DNA from: Flavobacteriaceae bacterium
GTDB lineage: Bacteria; Bacteroidota; Bacteroidia; Flavobacteriales; Flavobacteriaceae
Direction of reading: 5' to 3'
DNA: 22,482 nt
NCBI GenBank assembly: GCA_030618945.1
Contig: JAUXCI010000005.1
Location: 1 to 22,482, forward strand
Made by a program: the position numbers and the translations under genes. Every line of letters begins with the position of its first letter. Positions within the stretch are counted from its first letter, which is position 1. Below are positions 15,000-22,482 of the stretch, in pieces. Under the pieces are notes generated by a model. That model was given only the letters and a program-made list of their open reading frames with translations. It made no database searches and was not told where the DNA came from.

Positions 15000-16193
15000 A
15001 TGAAAATTGGAATGATCTTAGATAAAACTTTTCCTCCTGATCCCAGAGTGGAGAATGAGGCAAAGGCTTTGATCAAGGATGGTCATGAGGTATTTTTATT
15101 CTGTCTTCATTACGGTGACAAAAAAGAATCAGAAAAAATAGAAGGAATACAAATAAGGCGCTTCAAGTCTACGAACCTTGAGTATAAATTATCGGCCCTG
15201 GCCTACACTTTCCCTTTCTATTCCTTTTTAATGGGTCAGAAGATCAGAAAATTTATTTTACATAACAAAATTGAGAGCCTTCATATACATGATATTCGAA
15301 TTGCAGGGGCTGTATTTCAGGTGAATAAGGACTTTAATTTGAAAACTGTCCTTGATTTACACGACAATTTTCCTGAAGTCATGAAAGAATATCCTCATTT
15401 ACAAAAATTTCCAGGCAAGCAGTTGATTTCACCTTTAAAATGGAAAAGGAAAGAAGAAGAATTTATAGCAAAGGCCGATAGCGTCATAACGGTTTCAAAT
15501 GAGTTTATCGAAGAGGTCAAGTCTCGGGTGAGTTTGGATGACAATAAAATCCAACTTGTGCCCAATACTGTTAGTAAATCCTTTTATGAGGATTATAAAC
15601 TAGATCAAGAGATAATTGATAGGTATGAGGAAAAATTTGTCCTCTTGTATTTGGGAGATACGGGAATAAGAAGAGGCTTGTTGACTGTAATTGAGGCCAT
15701 TCCCTTGTTAAAAGAACAAATTAAACAGCTTAAGTTTGTAATTGTAGGGTCAAATTCTATGGATGGACTCTTAATGAAACGAGTAAAGGAGTTGGGAATT
15801 GAGGAGGATGTCGATTTTGAAGGTTGGCAAAACATTAATAAATTCCCGTCTTATATTCTGGCGAGTAATATTTGTGTATCACCGTTGAACAGAAGTATAC
15901 AACACGACGTGGCCTATGCCAATAAAATTTTTCAATACATGAGTTTTTCAAAGCCGGTTTTGGTTAGCGACGCTATAGCCCAAAAGCGTTTGGTTGAAAA
16001 GATAAAAGGAGGAAAGGTTCACAAAGAAAAAGACCCGACAGATTTTGCAGCTAAGGTCATGGAATTATATCAAGACTTAAGCTTAAGGGAAGAATTGGGA
16101 GCCAATGGCAAGCGGTTTATTGAAGAAGAATTTTGCTGGGAAAAAGTTTCGGCGAATTTGTGTAACTTGTATAAAGCATTTGAAAAAAATTGA
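15000..16193 (+). CDS. Glycosyltransferase family 4 (GT-B)
   Basis: This 397-aa cytoplasmic glycosyltransferase starts MKIGMILDKTFPPDPRVENEAKAL, a common opening of GT4 enzymes that bind the acceptor in the N-terminal Rossmann domain. The N-domain includes HIHDIRIAGAVFQVNKDF and VLDLHDNFPEVMKEYP. The C-domain has LLYLGDTGIRRGLLTVIEAI (GT-B donor loop), VIVGSNSMDG and the family strip HDVAYANKIFQYMSFSKPVLVSD, which takes the place of the usual Ex7E nucleotide-sugar motif. It lies 11 bases after the methyltransferase gene and its last bases overlap the next glycosyltransferase gene by 4 (TTGA). Donor and acceptor sugars are unknown. Confidence 0.88.
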   Translation: MKIGMILDKTFPPDPRVENEAKALIKDGHEVFLFCLHYGDKKESEKIEGIQIRRFKSTNLEYKLSALAYTFPFYSFLMGQKIRKFILHNKIESLHIHDIRIAGAVFQVNKDFNLKTVLDLHDNFPEVMKEYPHLQKFPGKQLISPLKWKRKEEEFIAKADSVITVSNEFIEEVKSRVSLDDNKIQLVPNTVSKSFYEDYKLDQEIIDRYEEKFVLLYLGDTGIRRGLLTVIEAIPLLKEQIKQLKFVIVGSNSMDGLLMKRVKELGIEEDVDFEGWQNINKFPSYILASNICVSPLNRSIQHDVAYANKIFQYMSFSKPVLVSDAIAQKRLVEKIKGGKVHKEKDPTDFAAKVMELYQDLSLREELGANGKRFIEEEFCWEKVSANLCNLYKAFEKN

Positions 16194-17461
16194 AGGTCTT
16201 ATTGATTACATATTATTGGCCTCCAGCAGGTGGCAGCGGCGTTCAGAGATGGCTTAAATTCGTAAAGTATTTGCCTGACTTTGAGATTGATCCCCTTGTA
16301 TACACAGCCAAAGATCCGAGTTATGCAATTTGTGACGAAAGTTTATTGAGCGAAATACCTAAAGGCCTGGAAGTATTAAAGGGCGAAATTTGGGAGCCTA
16401 ATAATTTATTGTCAAGTTTTGGTAAATCAAAAAAAGATAGCAGCTCTGGGTTTTTGAATTCGAACCCTTCATTAGTTGAAAAATTCTTGCATTATGTTCG
16501 TGCTAATTATTTTATACCGGACGCTAGAAAATTTTGGATCAAACCTTCCGTAAAACTACTTTCAGCCTATTTGGATAAACATAACATAGACGCTATAATC
16601 ACTACGGGCCCACCACATAGTATGCACTTGATTGGTCATGTGCTTAAGAAAAAGTTTGGCATAAAATGGGTGGCAGATTTTCGGGATCCCTGGACGAATA
16701 TAGATTATTTCCACCGTCTGCCTTTGACAAAGAAATCACGAAAAAAGCACGAGAAGTTTGAATCTATGGTTCTTGAGAGCGCTGATGCGGTTGTTGTGGT
16801 TGGCAAATCAATGAAAGAGGAATTTAGCGACAGAAACAAGGAAGTTCACGTAATAAGTAACGGCTATGACGATTTTAAACAGGAAGACGAAATAGAATTG
16901 GATAAAAGGTTTAGTATCTCTCATATTGGCTTGATGAACGCTGATAGGAATCCGCTTGTTCTTTGGCAGGCCTTACAAGAATTGGTAGAAGAATCTGATG
17001 AATTTTCCAGAGATCTTCAAGTGAAATTAATAGGGAAATGTGCTGATGAAATTTATAAAAGTATTGACAAATACAATTTAAATGACAAGGTTATTTTTAT
17101 GGGTTATGTAGGACATCATGAGGTATTAAAACATCAGCAAGCCTCTCAATTACTTTTATTGACTGTCAATAGAGTGCCTTTTGCGAAATCAGTTGTAACA
17201 GGGAAAGTTTTTGAATATTTGCAAAGTAAACGCCCTATACTTGCCATCGGGCCGGTGGACGGTGATCTAGCTGAAATCCTGGAAGAAACCAAGTCAGGAA
17301 AAATGGTTGATTTTGACGATATTGATTCGCTAAAAAATGTGATCAGGCATTATTATAAGGATTTTAAGATGGGGAAACTCACAGTAAAATCACAAAATAT
17401 AGAACAATACCAAAGGAGAAACTTAACAGGAAGTTTGGCTAAATTGCTCAAAAAAATATAA
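16190..17461 (+). CDS. Glycosyltransferase (GT4-like), TTG start
   Basis: This 423-aa glycosyltransferase begins with TTG at 16190, and the TTGA overlaps the stop of the preceding glycosyltransferase (tga, 16191-16193). The N-terminus MKVLLITYYWPPAGGSGVQR is the standard beginning of this enzyme group, which supports the start even without an ATG. The N-domain includes FRDPWTNIDYFHRLPLTKKS and ADAVVVVGKSMKEEF; the C-domain includes ISHIGLMNADRNPLVLWQAL, VKLIGKCADEIY, VIFMGYVGHHEVL and FEYLQSKRPILAIGP, which hold the nucleotide-sugar binding parts of a GT-B fold. Stop at 17461 is followed by a 47-base gap. The donor is unknown; WecB in the same operon makes UDP-ManNAc a reasonable candidate for one of the two transferases, but this is only a guess from context. 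Confidence 0.86.
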   Translation: MKVLLITYYWPPAGGSGVQRWLKFVKYLPDFEIDPLVYTAKDPSYAICDESLLSEIPKGLEVLKGEIWEPNNLLSSFGKSKKDSSSGFLNSNPSLVEKFLHYVRANYFIPDARKFWIKPSVKLLSAYLDKHNIDAIITTGPPHSMHLIGHVLKKKFGIKWVADFRDPWTNIDYFHRLPLTKKSRKKHEKFESMVLESADAVVVVGKSMKEEFSDRNKEVHVISNGYDDFKQEDEIELDKRFSISHIGLMNADRNPLVLWQALQELVEESDEFSRDLQVKLIGKCADEIYKSIDKYNLNDKVIFMGYVGHHEVLKHQQASQLLLLTVNRVPFAKSVVTGKVFEYLQSKRPILAIGPVDGDLAEILEETKSGKMVDFDDIDSLKNVIRHYYKDFKMGKLTVKSQNIEQYQRRNLTGSLAKLLKKI

Positions 17462-17508
17462 TTCATATTTTTAAGTTTAATTTGGATTGAAGCCTGAATA
17501 AAATAATA

Positions 17509-18591
17509 ATGAAAAAAATCATAAGCATCTTAGGCGCTCGCCCACAATTCGTTAAAGCAGCTGTTCTTAGCAGGATCATTAAGGAGAAAAATGAAATTGA
17601 GGAGATTATCGTGCATACTGGTCAGCATTTTGACCAGAATATGAGTCAGGTCTTTTTTGATGAAATGGAGATTCCACATCCGAAATATAATCTCGGTATC
17701 AATGGATTGTCGCATGGTGCGATGACAGGACAGATGCTTGAAAAAATAGAAGCGGTTCTGATAAAAGAAAAACCTTCAATGGTAGTAGTTTATGGAGACA
17801 CTAATTCTACGCTGGCAGGGGCACTGGCGGCAAAAAAACTAGGTATTATGGTAACTCATGTTGAGGCAGGTCTGAGATCTTTTAATATGAAAATGCCTGA
17901 GGAAGTGAACCGAATACTAACTGACAGGATTTCGGACCTGTTGCTATGCCCGACGAGTGTATCTGTAGCCAATTTGAAGGCGGAAGGTTTTGCATCCTTC
18001 AAGTCTAAGGTGATTCGGTGCGGTGATATCATGAAGGATTCGGTATCATACTATAGTAAAATGTCTGCTTCCAGATCAGATATTATAAATGAACTCGGGC
18101 TAAATGACAATGAGTTTGTTTTAGCGACAATACATCGACAGGAGAATACTGATGATCCGGAAAAACTGGAATCTATTGTGAAAGCCCTGAATCAAATTTC
18201 TAAGGATTCAAAAGTGCTGCTGCCGCTTCATCCAAGAACCAGAGCAGCTATGGAGAGGTACAATTTAAGCTTTGAAGGTATAGTTCTTGATCCGCTTGGG
18301 TATTTTGATATGCTGGAGCTTTTAAAACATTGCTCTATGGTGATCACTGATAGTGGCGGACTTCAAAAAGAGGCTTTCTTCAATAAGAAACCATGTATTA
18401 TTGTGCGGGAAGAGACTGAATGGGTGGAATTATCAGTTCATGGTTATGCCAAAATTACTGGACATAATGCTCAGAAAATGATTTCGGCTTTTGATGATTT
18501 TAATATATCTAATATTGATTTTGAAGCAGATTTATACGGTAATGAAGTTGGAATAAAGATCTATGATGAAATACAGAAAATGATAAATTGA
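17509..18591 (+). CDS. wecB: UDP-N-acetylglucosamine 2-epimerase (non-hydrolysing)
   Basis: This 360-aa enzyme interconverts UDP-GlcNAc and UDP-ManNAc. Motifs are the family ones: GARPQFVKAA (9-18), VVYGDTNSTLAGALAA with D97, HVEAGLRS with E119, MPEEVNR with E131/E132, and TIHRQEN with H209, followed by PLHPRTRAAM and DSGGLQKEAFF (the UDP-binding part). These match the residues known to be needed in E. coli WecB. No UDP-ManNAc dehydrogenase gene (wecC) is in the window, so the product may be used directly as ManNAc or the partner enzyme may lie elsewhere. It is the last gene of the plus-strand run and ends 21 bases from a convergent gene. Alternative name: mnaA. Confidence 0.94.
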   Translation: MKKIISILGARPQFVKAAVLSRIIKEKNEIEEIIVHTGQHFDQNMSQVFFDEMEIPHPKYNLGINGLSHGAMTGQMLEKIEAVLIKEKPSMVVVYGDTNSTLAGALAAKKLGIMVTHVEAGLRSFNMKMPEEVNRILTDRISDLLLCPTSVSVANLKAEGFASFKSKVIRCGDIMKDSVSYYSKMSASRSDIINELGLNDNEFVLATIHRQENTDDPEKLESIVKALNQISKDSKVLLPLHPRTRAAMERYNLSFEGIVLDPLGYFDMLELLKHCSMVITDSGGLQKEAFFNKKPCIIVREETEWVELSVHGYAKITGHNAQKMISAFDDFNISNIDFEADLYGNEVGIKIYDEIQKMIN

Positions 18592-18612
18592 ATCAAATAA
18601 TTGGGGCATAGA

Positions 18613-20667
18613 TTATAAAATTGATATTGGGTAGGTCAGCTTTAAAAAGATAATCTTTGTTTGCAAATGCTCCCGGGTTAAAACATCATCAAATTCATCC
18701 GAGTTTACGATAAGGTAAGCCGCACCAAAAGGTGGTTTAAATCTCCAGCCAACTAATCCATAAAAATAGAATTTGTTGTCTACAGAATTCATTTGTGTAA
18801 ATACCCTTAGCCATAAATTTTTATTAAAATAATAATCAGCTCCCAATACATTTATTGTAGTGCTTTGCGATGTGGGGTCAGGCTGATATTGCAAATGATT
18901 AAATTCATAGGTTATAGTGAGCTTTTTGAATAATTGAAATTTTGTATTTATTTGCCAAAGATTGAAATCTCTGTCAAAATTCTTTCCGGTTCTAAATCCT
19001 GCATTAATAAAAACAGATTCATCGGTATTATAACCAATTTCAGTACGGTAATAATGGTTGTAATAATCTTTATCCAACAATTTGTATTCATTATTGTATG
19101 AGGCATCAAAACTGAATCTATTTTTCAAATATATTCTGGCCTTATAGGTGAGGTACCAGCTTCGAAGTTCGCCTTCCTGACTCCAAAAAATATTATTGTA
19201 GGCAGCAAGGTTTAAATAGGTTATTTGTTTATTAAACCAGAATTTATAGGAAATATCGCTATCGAGTTCATGGCGGTCATCATCGCGAATAAAACCTGTT
19301 TGATTCACATTTTCTTGAAAATTACTTCCGATACTGGTATAGCGAAGATGGTAATGATAGATATTGTTTTCTTTTGCAAATCTTACAAACCAGGCAGAAT
19401 GTGATTTAAAATCTCCCGGGGCACTTGTTACGAACTGCCCAGTAAGTTTCCAGGTTTCCCCCAAATTTAATACATAATCAGCACTAAATGACCGCACATA
19501 ACTTGTATCGGTTATTTTATCAGCATAGGTAATCCCAAGCGTTGATGACTTTAGAAAATCTCTTTTCACCCTAAAAGCATTAAACCAGGATTCAGGGTCA
19601 CCGATTATTTCATTCTCTTTGGTCTTTGCAAACAATGCATTAAACTGATATTTTCCTGTTTTACCAATGGCTTTTCCTCCATATTTCATATCGCCAATTC
19701 TCCTTGAATAAAAGGTGGCGATCCGGGTTCCAAACATTTCATTTCCATCCTGAAAGAAAAGTCTTTTTTCCGGAAACCGAAGTTCCCAGGGGCTTAGATT
19801 GATCTGCTCTTTATCTCCTTCAACAGTTGCAAAATCCGGATTAACGGTAAGATTTGTTACAATATTGGACCGATACTGATATTTGATATCAAGTCCGGCA
19901 TCAGCTTTATATTCGTCTTCACCTCCGTTAAGATAGCTATTAGAAAATCTGGCAGTTGCATACGGGAATATGGTTAATTTATGTTTTTCTTCATTGTCAA
20001 GCTGAATTCCCGTGATCGTTCCGCCTTGGGAAACTCTAAAATTTTCACTTACGGGGGCCCACCAGGCGGTTTCCTGATTCAAGCGAATTACCCTGCCGAA
20101 ATTTGCTCCCCATAGCGATAAATTTGGGGCATGTTGTATACTTTTAAAAGGGATAATGATTTCAACAATCCAGTAGTTGTCTGTTACCGATGTTTTTGCA
20201 TCCCATTCGGTATCCCATAAACGGTCAATTTCCTTACCGTCATCGGTAACTTTTGAATCAGTTAGTGTACCGATCGGATTTACTAGAAAAAGTTGCGAGG
20301 TTCGCTTATCATTATAAGTATCAAGCATAACAGCAACAATATCCTCACTGTCATCCAACTGATCTCTTTGTTGAATTCTAGCGGATATTTTTTCTCCAGG
20401 ATTTATATAGCACTTGAAGGAAAAGAAAAAATTTCCTTCGAATTGCGCCATTCTAATTACAGTTTTTCTTGTGGACTTATCTCCTTTATCGGGCTCTAAT
20501 TGGATTAACTCACTAATAGAATCTGTCGCAAACCATTGCTCTTCCAGAAAACCGTCAACCTCAATGGGTTTTACCAGGGTTCTGACTTCATAGGTTTGTT
20601 GTGCATAAATTTCTGAAAAAGATTGTAATAATATAAAAATGAGTAGTATGCACTTAAAATCTTTCAT
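18613..20667 (-). CDS. CBM9-like/DUF5916 outer membrane protein
   Basis: This 684-aa exported protein begins at the ATG at 20667; the longer frame to 20685 starts with TTG and is not needed. The signal peptide is MKDFKCILLIFILLQSFSEIYA with cleavage before Q23. Residues about 28-210 form a CBM9-like beta-sandwich (PIEVDGFLEEQWFATDS, VAVMLDTYNDKRTS, LWDTEWDAKTSVTDNYWIVE, IIPFKSIQ). Residues about 230-684 show repeating amphipathic strands with aromatic ends, ending in LKLTYPISIL, which suggests an outer membrane barrel of the DUF5916 group. The motif NLTVNPDFATVEGDKEQINLS and FPEKRLFFQDGNEMF are characteristic of that group. The role is unknown; the family name suggests sugar binding, but no ligand residues can be assigned here. 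A -7 box sits 36 bases upstream of the start. Confidence 0.83.
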   Translation of the reverse strand: MKDFKCILLIFILLQSFSEIYAQQTYEVRTLVKPIEVDGFLEEQWFATDSISELIQLEPDKGDKSTRKTVIRMAQFEGNFFFSFKCYINPGEKISARIQQRDQLDDSEDIVAVMLDTYNDKRTSQLFLVNPIGTLTDSKVTDDGKEIDRLWDTEWDAKTSVTDNYWIVEIIIPFKSIQHAPNLSLWGANFGRVIRLNQETAWWAPVSENFRVSQGGTITGIQLDNEEKHKLTIFPYATARFSNSYLNGGEDEYKADAGLDIKYQYRSNIVTNLTVNPDFATVEGDKEQINLSPWELRFPEKRLFFQDGNEMFGTRIATFYSRRIGDMKYGGKAIGKTGKYQFNALFAKTKENEIIGDPESWFNAFRVKRDFLKSSTLGITYADKITDTSYVRSFSADYVLNLGETWKLTGQFVTSAPGDFKSHSAWFVRFAKENNIYHYHLRYTSIGSNFQENVNQTGFIRDDDRHELDSDISYKFWFNKQITYLNLAAYNNIFWSQEGELRSWYLTYKARIYLKNRFSFDASYNNEYKLLDKDYYNHYYRTEIGYNTDESVFINAGFRTGKNFDRDFNLWQINTKFQLFKKLTITYEFNHLQYQPDPTSQSTTINVLGADYYFNKNLWLRVFTQMNSVDNKFYFYGLVGWRFKPPFGAAYLIVNSDEFDDVLTREHLQTKIIFLKLTYPISIL

Positions 20668-20702
20668 GAAAAATATAAATATCAAGAGATCATTAGACAG
20701 GT

Positions 20703-20710
20703 CAAATTTA
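20703..20710 (-). promoter_or_regulatory. -7 promoter box for the DUF5916 gene
   Basis: The minus-strand octamer TAAATTTG is an exact match to TAnnTTTG and lies 36 bases before the ATG at 20667. It is the same octamer as at 192-199. No good -33 box is seen; a T-rich run (20713-20720) lies just upstream. Confidence 0.48.
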
Positions 20711-20783
20711 ACTTTTTTTTGGCCCCTGTTCTAAGGTTTACTCGCCAATCTGAGTTCGATTTAAAATTTTGGCACAGCTTTAG

Positions 20784-22244
20784 TTATTTGTTATCGTTTT
20801 TAACAAAATGTTTTTTGGTTTTTATAAGACATTCAGAGATCATAGACAATGCCTTGTTTACTGAGTTTAGCTTTGTTCTGAAAGAGAGTATGGCAAGTCT
20901 TATTACAAATTGTCCATTGAGCAGGGTGGAACTAAAAAATGAGCTTCCGTCACTATGCATGAATTCCAATAGCTTCTTGTTAAATTCATCAGTATTAATA
21001 GCTGTAAGGTCATACCAGAAATAGGATACGGAAAGATCAGGCTCAGGCCCAAGTGAAAATCCCATTTCAGAAAGTTGAATTCTCATATAGGCAGTCAATT
21101 GAATTTTTTCTTCAAGACAGGCTATAAAAGGAGGTATACCGTGTAGTTGTAGTGGTAGCCACATTCTCATCCCTCTGAAATGTTTTGTGAGTTCAGGTGA
21201 AACATCAGCCGGATTAATAGGAGCATCATTATGTAGTGCGTCTTGCATATAGCTCGCTGTCATATGATGGGTATGGTAAACGGCTTCTTTATCTTTTATC
21301 AGAACGGCCCCAATACCATAGGGCAGAAAGAGGCCCTTATGCGGATCGATAACAATAGAGTCGGATAATTCTATACCCTTGAAAAGTGCTTTTTTTGATT
21401 CGCTTAGGATAAAGAAACCTCCATATGCTGCATCAATATGAAACCACAAATTTGATAGTTTAGCAATCTCTCCGATCTCGTTTAGCGGATCAACCGCTCC
21501 GGTATCCGTTGTGCCGGCAGATGCGATAGCCATAAATGGGTTCAAGCCCTTTTTCTGATCGCTCTTTATTTGATTATGCAGATCTGCCGCTTCAATTTTC
21601 CAATTTTCGTCAAGTTTGAGTTGCCTGATAATGATGTCTTCCAGACCAATTATTCTCAAGGCTTTGTGAATGCAGTGATGTGTTTGCGGACTTAAATAAA
21701 TTACACTCTTCTCTATTTTAGCACCTTTGATCTTATATTTATCTCTGGCAGAAGTTAGCGCTATGAGGTTGGCGATAGATCCTCCTGACGTTAGATTACC
21801 AATGGCCGAATCGGGATAGGAAAATATGCTTTTCATCCAGTCGATCAATTCATTCTCCATACTCACAGCACCCGGGGAGGCAAAAAACATCCCGGCATAT
21901 TCATTGGTCACATCGACCATTAAATCGGCCAATGAGGATGTAAATAATCCTCCGCCCGGAATATAGCCCAAATGGCCCCCTGAAGCCGCATTTATACCCT
22001 TTTTAGCTATTTGTGTATCATAGATGTCAATGATATCTTTAAGGCTTCTCCTTTCCTTACGGATCTTTAGTTTATCCGACTTTTCGTAATTAGGATAATA
22101 AGTAGGCTCATGATCCATAGAATCCATAAATTCATTAGCAAATGACATAACCTGTTTTATATAATTATTTCTGCTTTCTTTGTCAGGTTCCAATGCTTCT
22201 GAAATCCTAGCCAAATCTTTTATTTTCTCAATCAGTTCTTTCAT
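20784..22244 (-). CDS. PLP-dependent group II decarboxylase
   Basis: This 486-aa fold-type I enzyme belongs to the pyridoxal-dependent decarboxylase family (aromatic-L-amino-acid/glutamate/histidine group). The PLP lysine is K303 in DPHKGLFLPYG; HIDAAYGGFF carries the Asp that pairs with the pyridine nitrogen; SPQTHHCIHKALRIIG holds the His that stacks on the ring; and ASAGTTDTGAVDPL and NLTSGGSIANLIAL are the phosphate-binding parts. The N-terminal segment (about 1-80) is longer than in minimal decarboxylases and mainly helical. The substrate cannot be fixed from sequence; some relatives act on aromatic amino acids and others on aspartate or diaminobutyrate. The gene ends 98 bases before the -7 box-bearing DUF5916 gene start region, so the two minus-strand genes may be separate units. 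Confidence 0.88.
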   Translation of the reverse strand: MKELIEKIKDLARISEALEPDKESRNNYIKQVMSFANEFMDSMDHEPTYYPNYEKSDKLKIRKERRSLKDIIDIYDTQIAKKGINAASGGHLGYIPGGGLFTSSLADLMVDVTNEYAGMFFASPGAVSMENELIDWMKSIFSYPDSAIGNLTSGGSIANLIALTSARDKYKIKGAKIEKSVIYLSPQTHHCIHKALRIIGLEDIIIRQLKLDENWKIEAADLHNQIKSDQKKGLNPFMAIASAGTTDTGAVDPLNEIGEIAKLSNLWFHIDAAYGGFFILSESKKALFKGIELSDSIVIDPHKGLFLPYGIGAVLIKDKEAVYHTHHMTASYMQDALHNDAPINPADVSPELTKHFRGMRMWLPLQLHGIPPFIACLEEKIQLTAYMRIQLSEMGFSLGPEPDLSVSYFWYDLTAINTDEFNKKLLEFMHSDGSSFFSSTLLNGQFVIRLAILSFRTKLNSVNKALSMISECLIKTKKHFVKNDNK

Positions 22245-22348
22245 TGCATGAATGCTTTATATAAACTTAGCTAAGTTGATCAATTTTTCCTAAAATGAAA
22301 AATATGAATTTGATTTCGTTAACTGATTCATTTCATTATGAAAATTAA

Positions 22349-22407
22349 TGTAATTTATAATTGAATATAAGTTACATATGACAATTAAAATTACATTATA
22401 AATTACA
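22349..22407. repeat. 13-bp inverted repeat upstream of the decarboxylase gene
   Basis: The arms TGTAATTTATAAT (22349-22361) and ATTATAAATTACA (22395-22407) are perfect reverse complements separated by 33 bases, with a CATATG palindrome (22375-22380) near the centre. The surrounding 22245-22482 stretch is very AT-rich and holds no gene or strong -7 box. The repeat could be an operator or cruciform, or simply follow from the low complexity of the region. Confidence 0.45.
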
Positions 22408-22482
22408 AATAGTAACTAATAAGGTAATATATGTTTAATAAATTTCAGTATCAAAAAGGATATGAATTAAAGAGATCTGATT

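Noticed and set aside
17474..17484. A near-match to the -7 box (TAATTTGG-like) upstream of wecB
   Set aside because: The spacing between TA and TTTG is one base short of the consensus, so it does not qualify as a promoter box.
20744..20780. GCCAA...TTGGC inverted repeat downstream of the decarboxylase stop
   Set aside because: Only five pairs with a loop of about 20 bases; not convincing as a terminator.
22262..22269. TAAGTTTA on the minus strand upstream of the decarboxylase
   Set aside because: One mismatch at the key last G of TAnnTTTG and no -33 box; in such AT-rich DNA this is weak.
1..22482. Search for mobile elements, CRISPR arrays, toxin-antitoxin pairs, phage genes, tRNA or rRNA
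   Set aside because: I saw no transposase, integrase, spaced direct repeats or RNA gene; gene order and coding style look uniform across the window.

Overview
This AT-rich window (mostly short intergenic gaps, no rRNA, tRNA, CRISPR or insertion sequence seen) looks like chromosomal DNA of a member of the Bacteroidota, most likely Flavobacteriaceae. The evidence is the gene families present (DUF4834, DUF4159 and DUF5916-type proteins, and a small protein that flavobacterial genomes often label 'ABC transporter ATPase'), the near absence of Shine-Dalgarno sequences, and several Bacteroidota-type -7 promoter boxes (TAnnTTTG) placed just upstream of starts. The genus cannot be fixed from the sequence.

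Layout. (a) 1-2882, plus strand: the last codons of an upstream gene, then a promoter, a lipoylated 2-oxoacid dehydrogenase E2 subunit, a DEDDh 3'-5' exonuclease and a small conserved protein of unknown function, closely spaced. (b) 2973-5879: a large exported protein joining a NagZ-like GH3 glucosaminidase to a serine beta-lactamase-fold domain, probably a one-chain peptidoglycan-recycling enzyme. (c) 5924-11654, minus strand: a tightly packed run, read from high to low coordinates, of a putative outer membrane protein, a GNAT-like protein, RsmE 16S rRNA methyltransferase, an exported DUF4159 protein, a BASS-family transporter and a PlsC-type acyltransferase. Two joints in this run are 4-bp ATGA overlaps. 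(d) 11751-18591, plus strand: DUF4834, YfhO, a SAM methyltransferase, two GT4 glycosyltransferases and WecB (UDP-GlcNAc 2-epimerase), with two coding overlaps; this reads as a cell-surface glycan operon. (e) 18613-22244, minus strand: a CBM9-like/DUF5916 outer membrane protein and a PLP-dependent group II decarboxylase. (f) 22245-22482: an AT-rich non-coding end with a 13-bp inverted repeat.

How the parts fit. Regions b, c and d share an envelope theme: peptidoglycan turnover, phospholipid acylation, outer membrane proteins and glycan assembly. Several start sites were moved from the longest open frame to a better-supported codon (RsmE, DUF4159, the putative barrel protein, the DUF5916 protein and the methyltransferase). 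I see no defence island or mobile element. The most interesting items are the GH3/serine-hydrolase fusion, the Asp-to-Asn change in the E2 active-site motif, the widened Hx5D motif in the acyltransferase, and the overlapping glycan operon with a TTG start.
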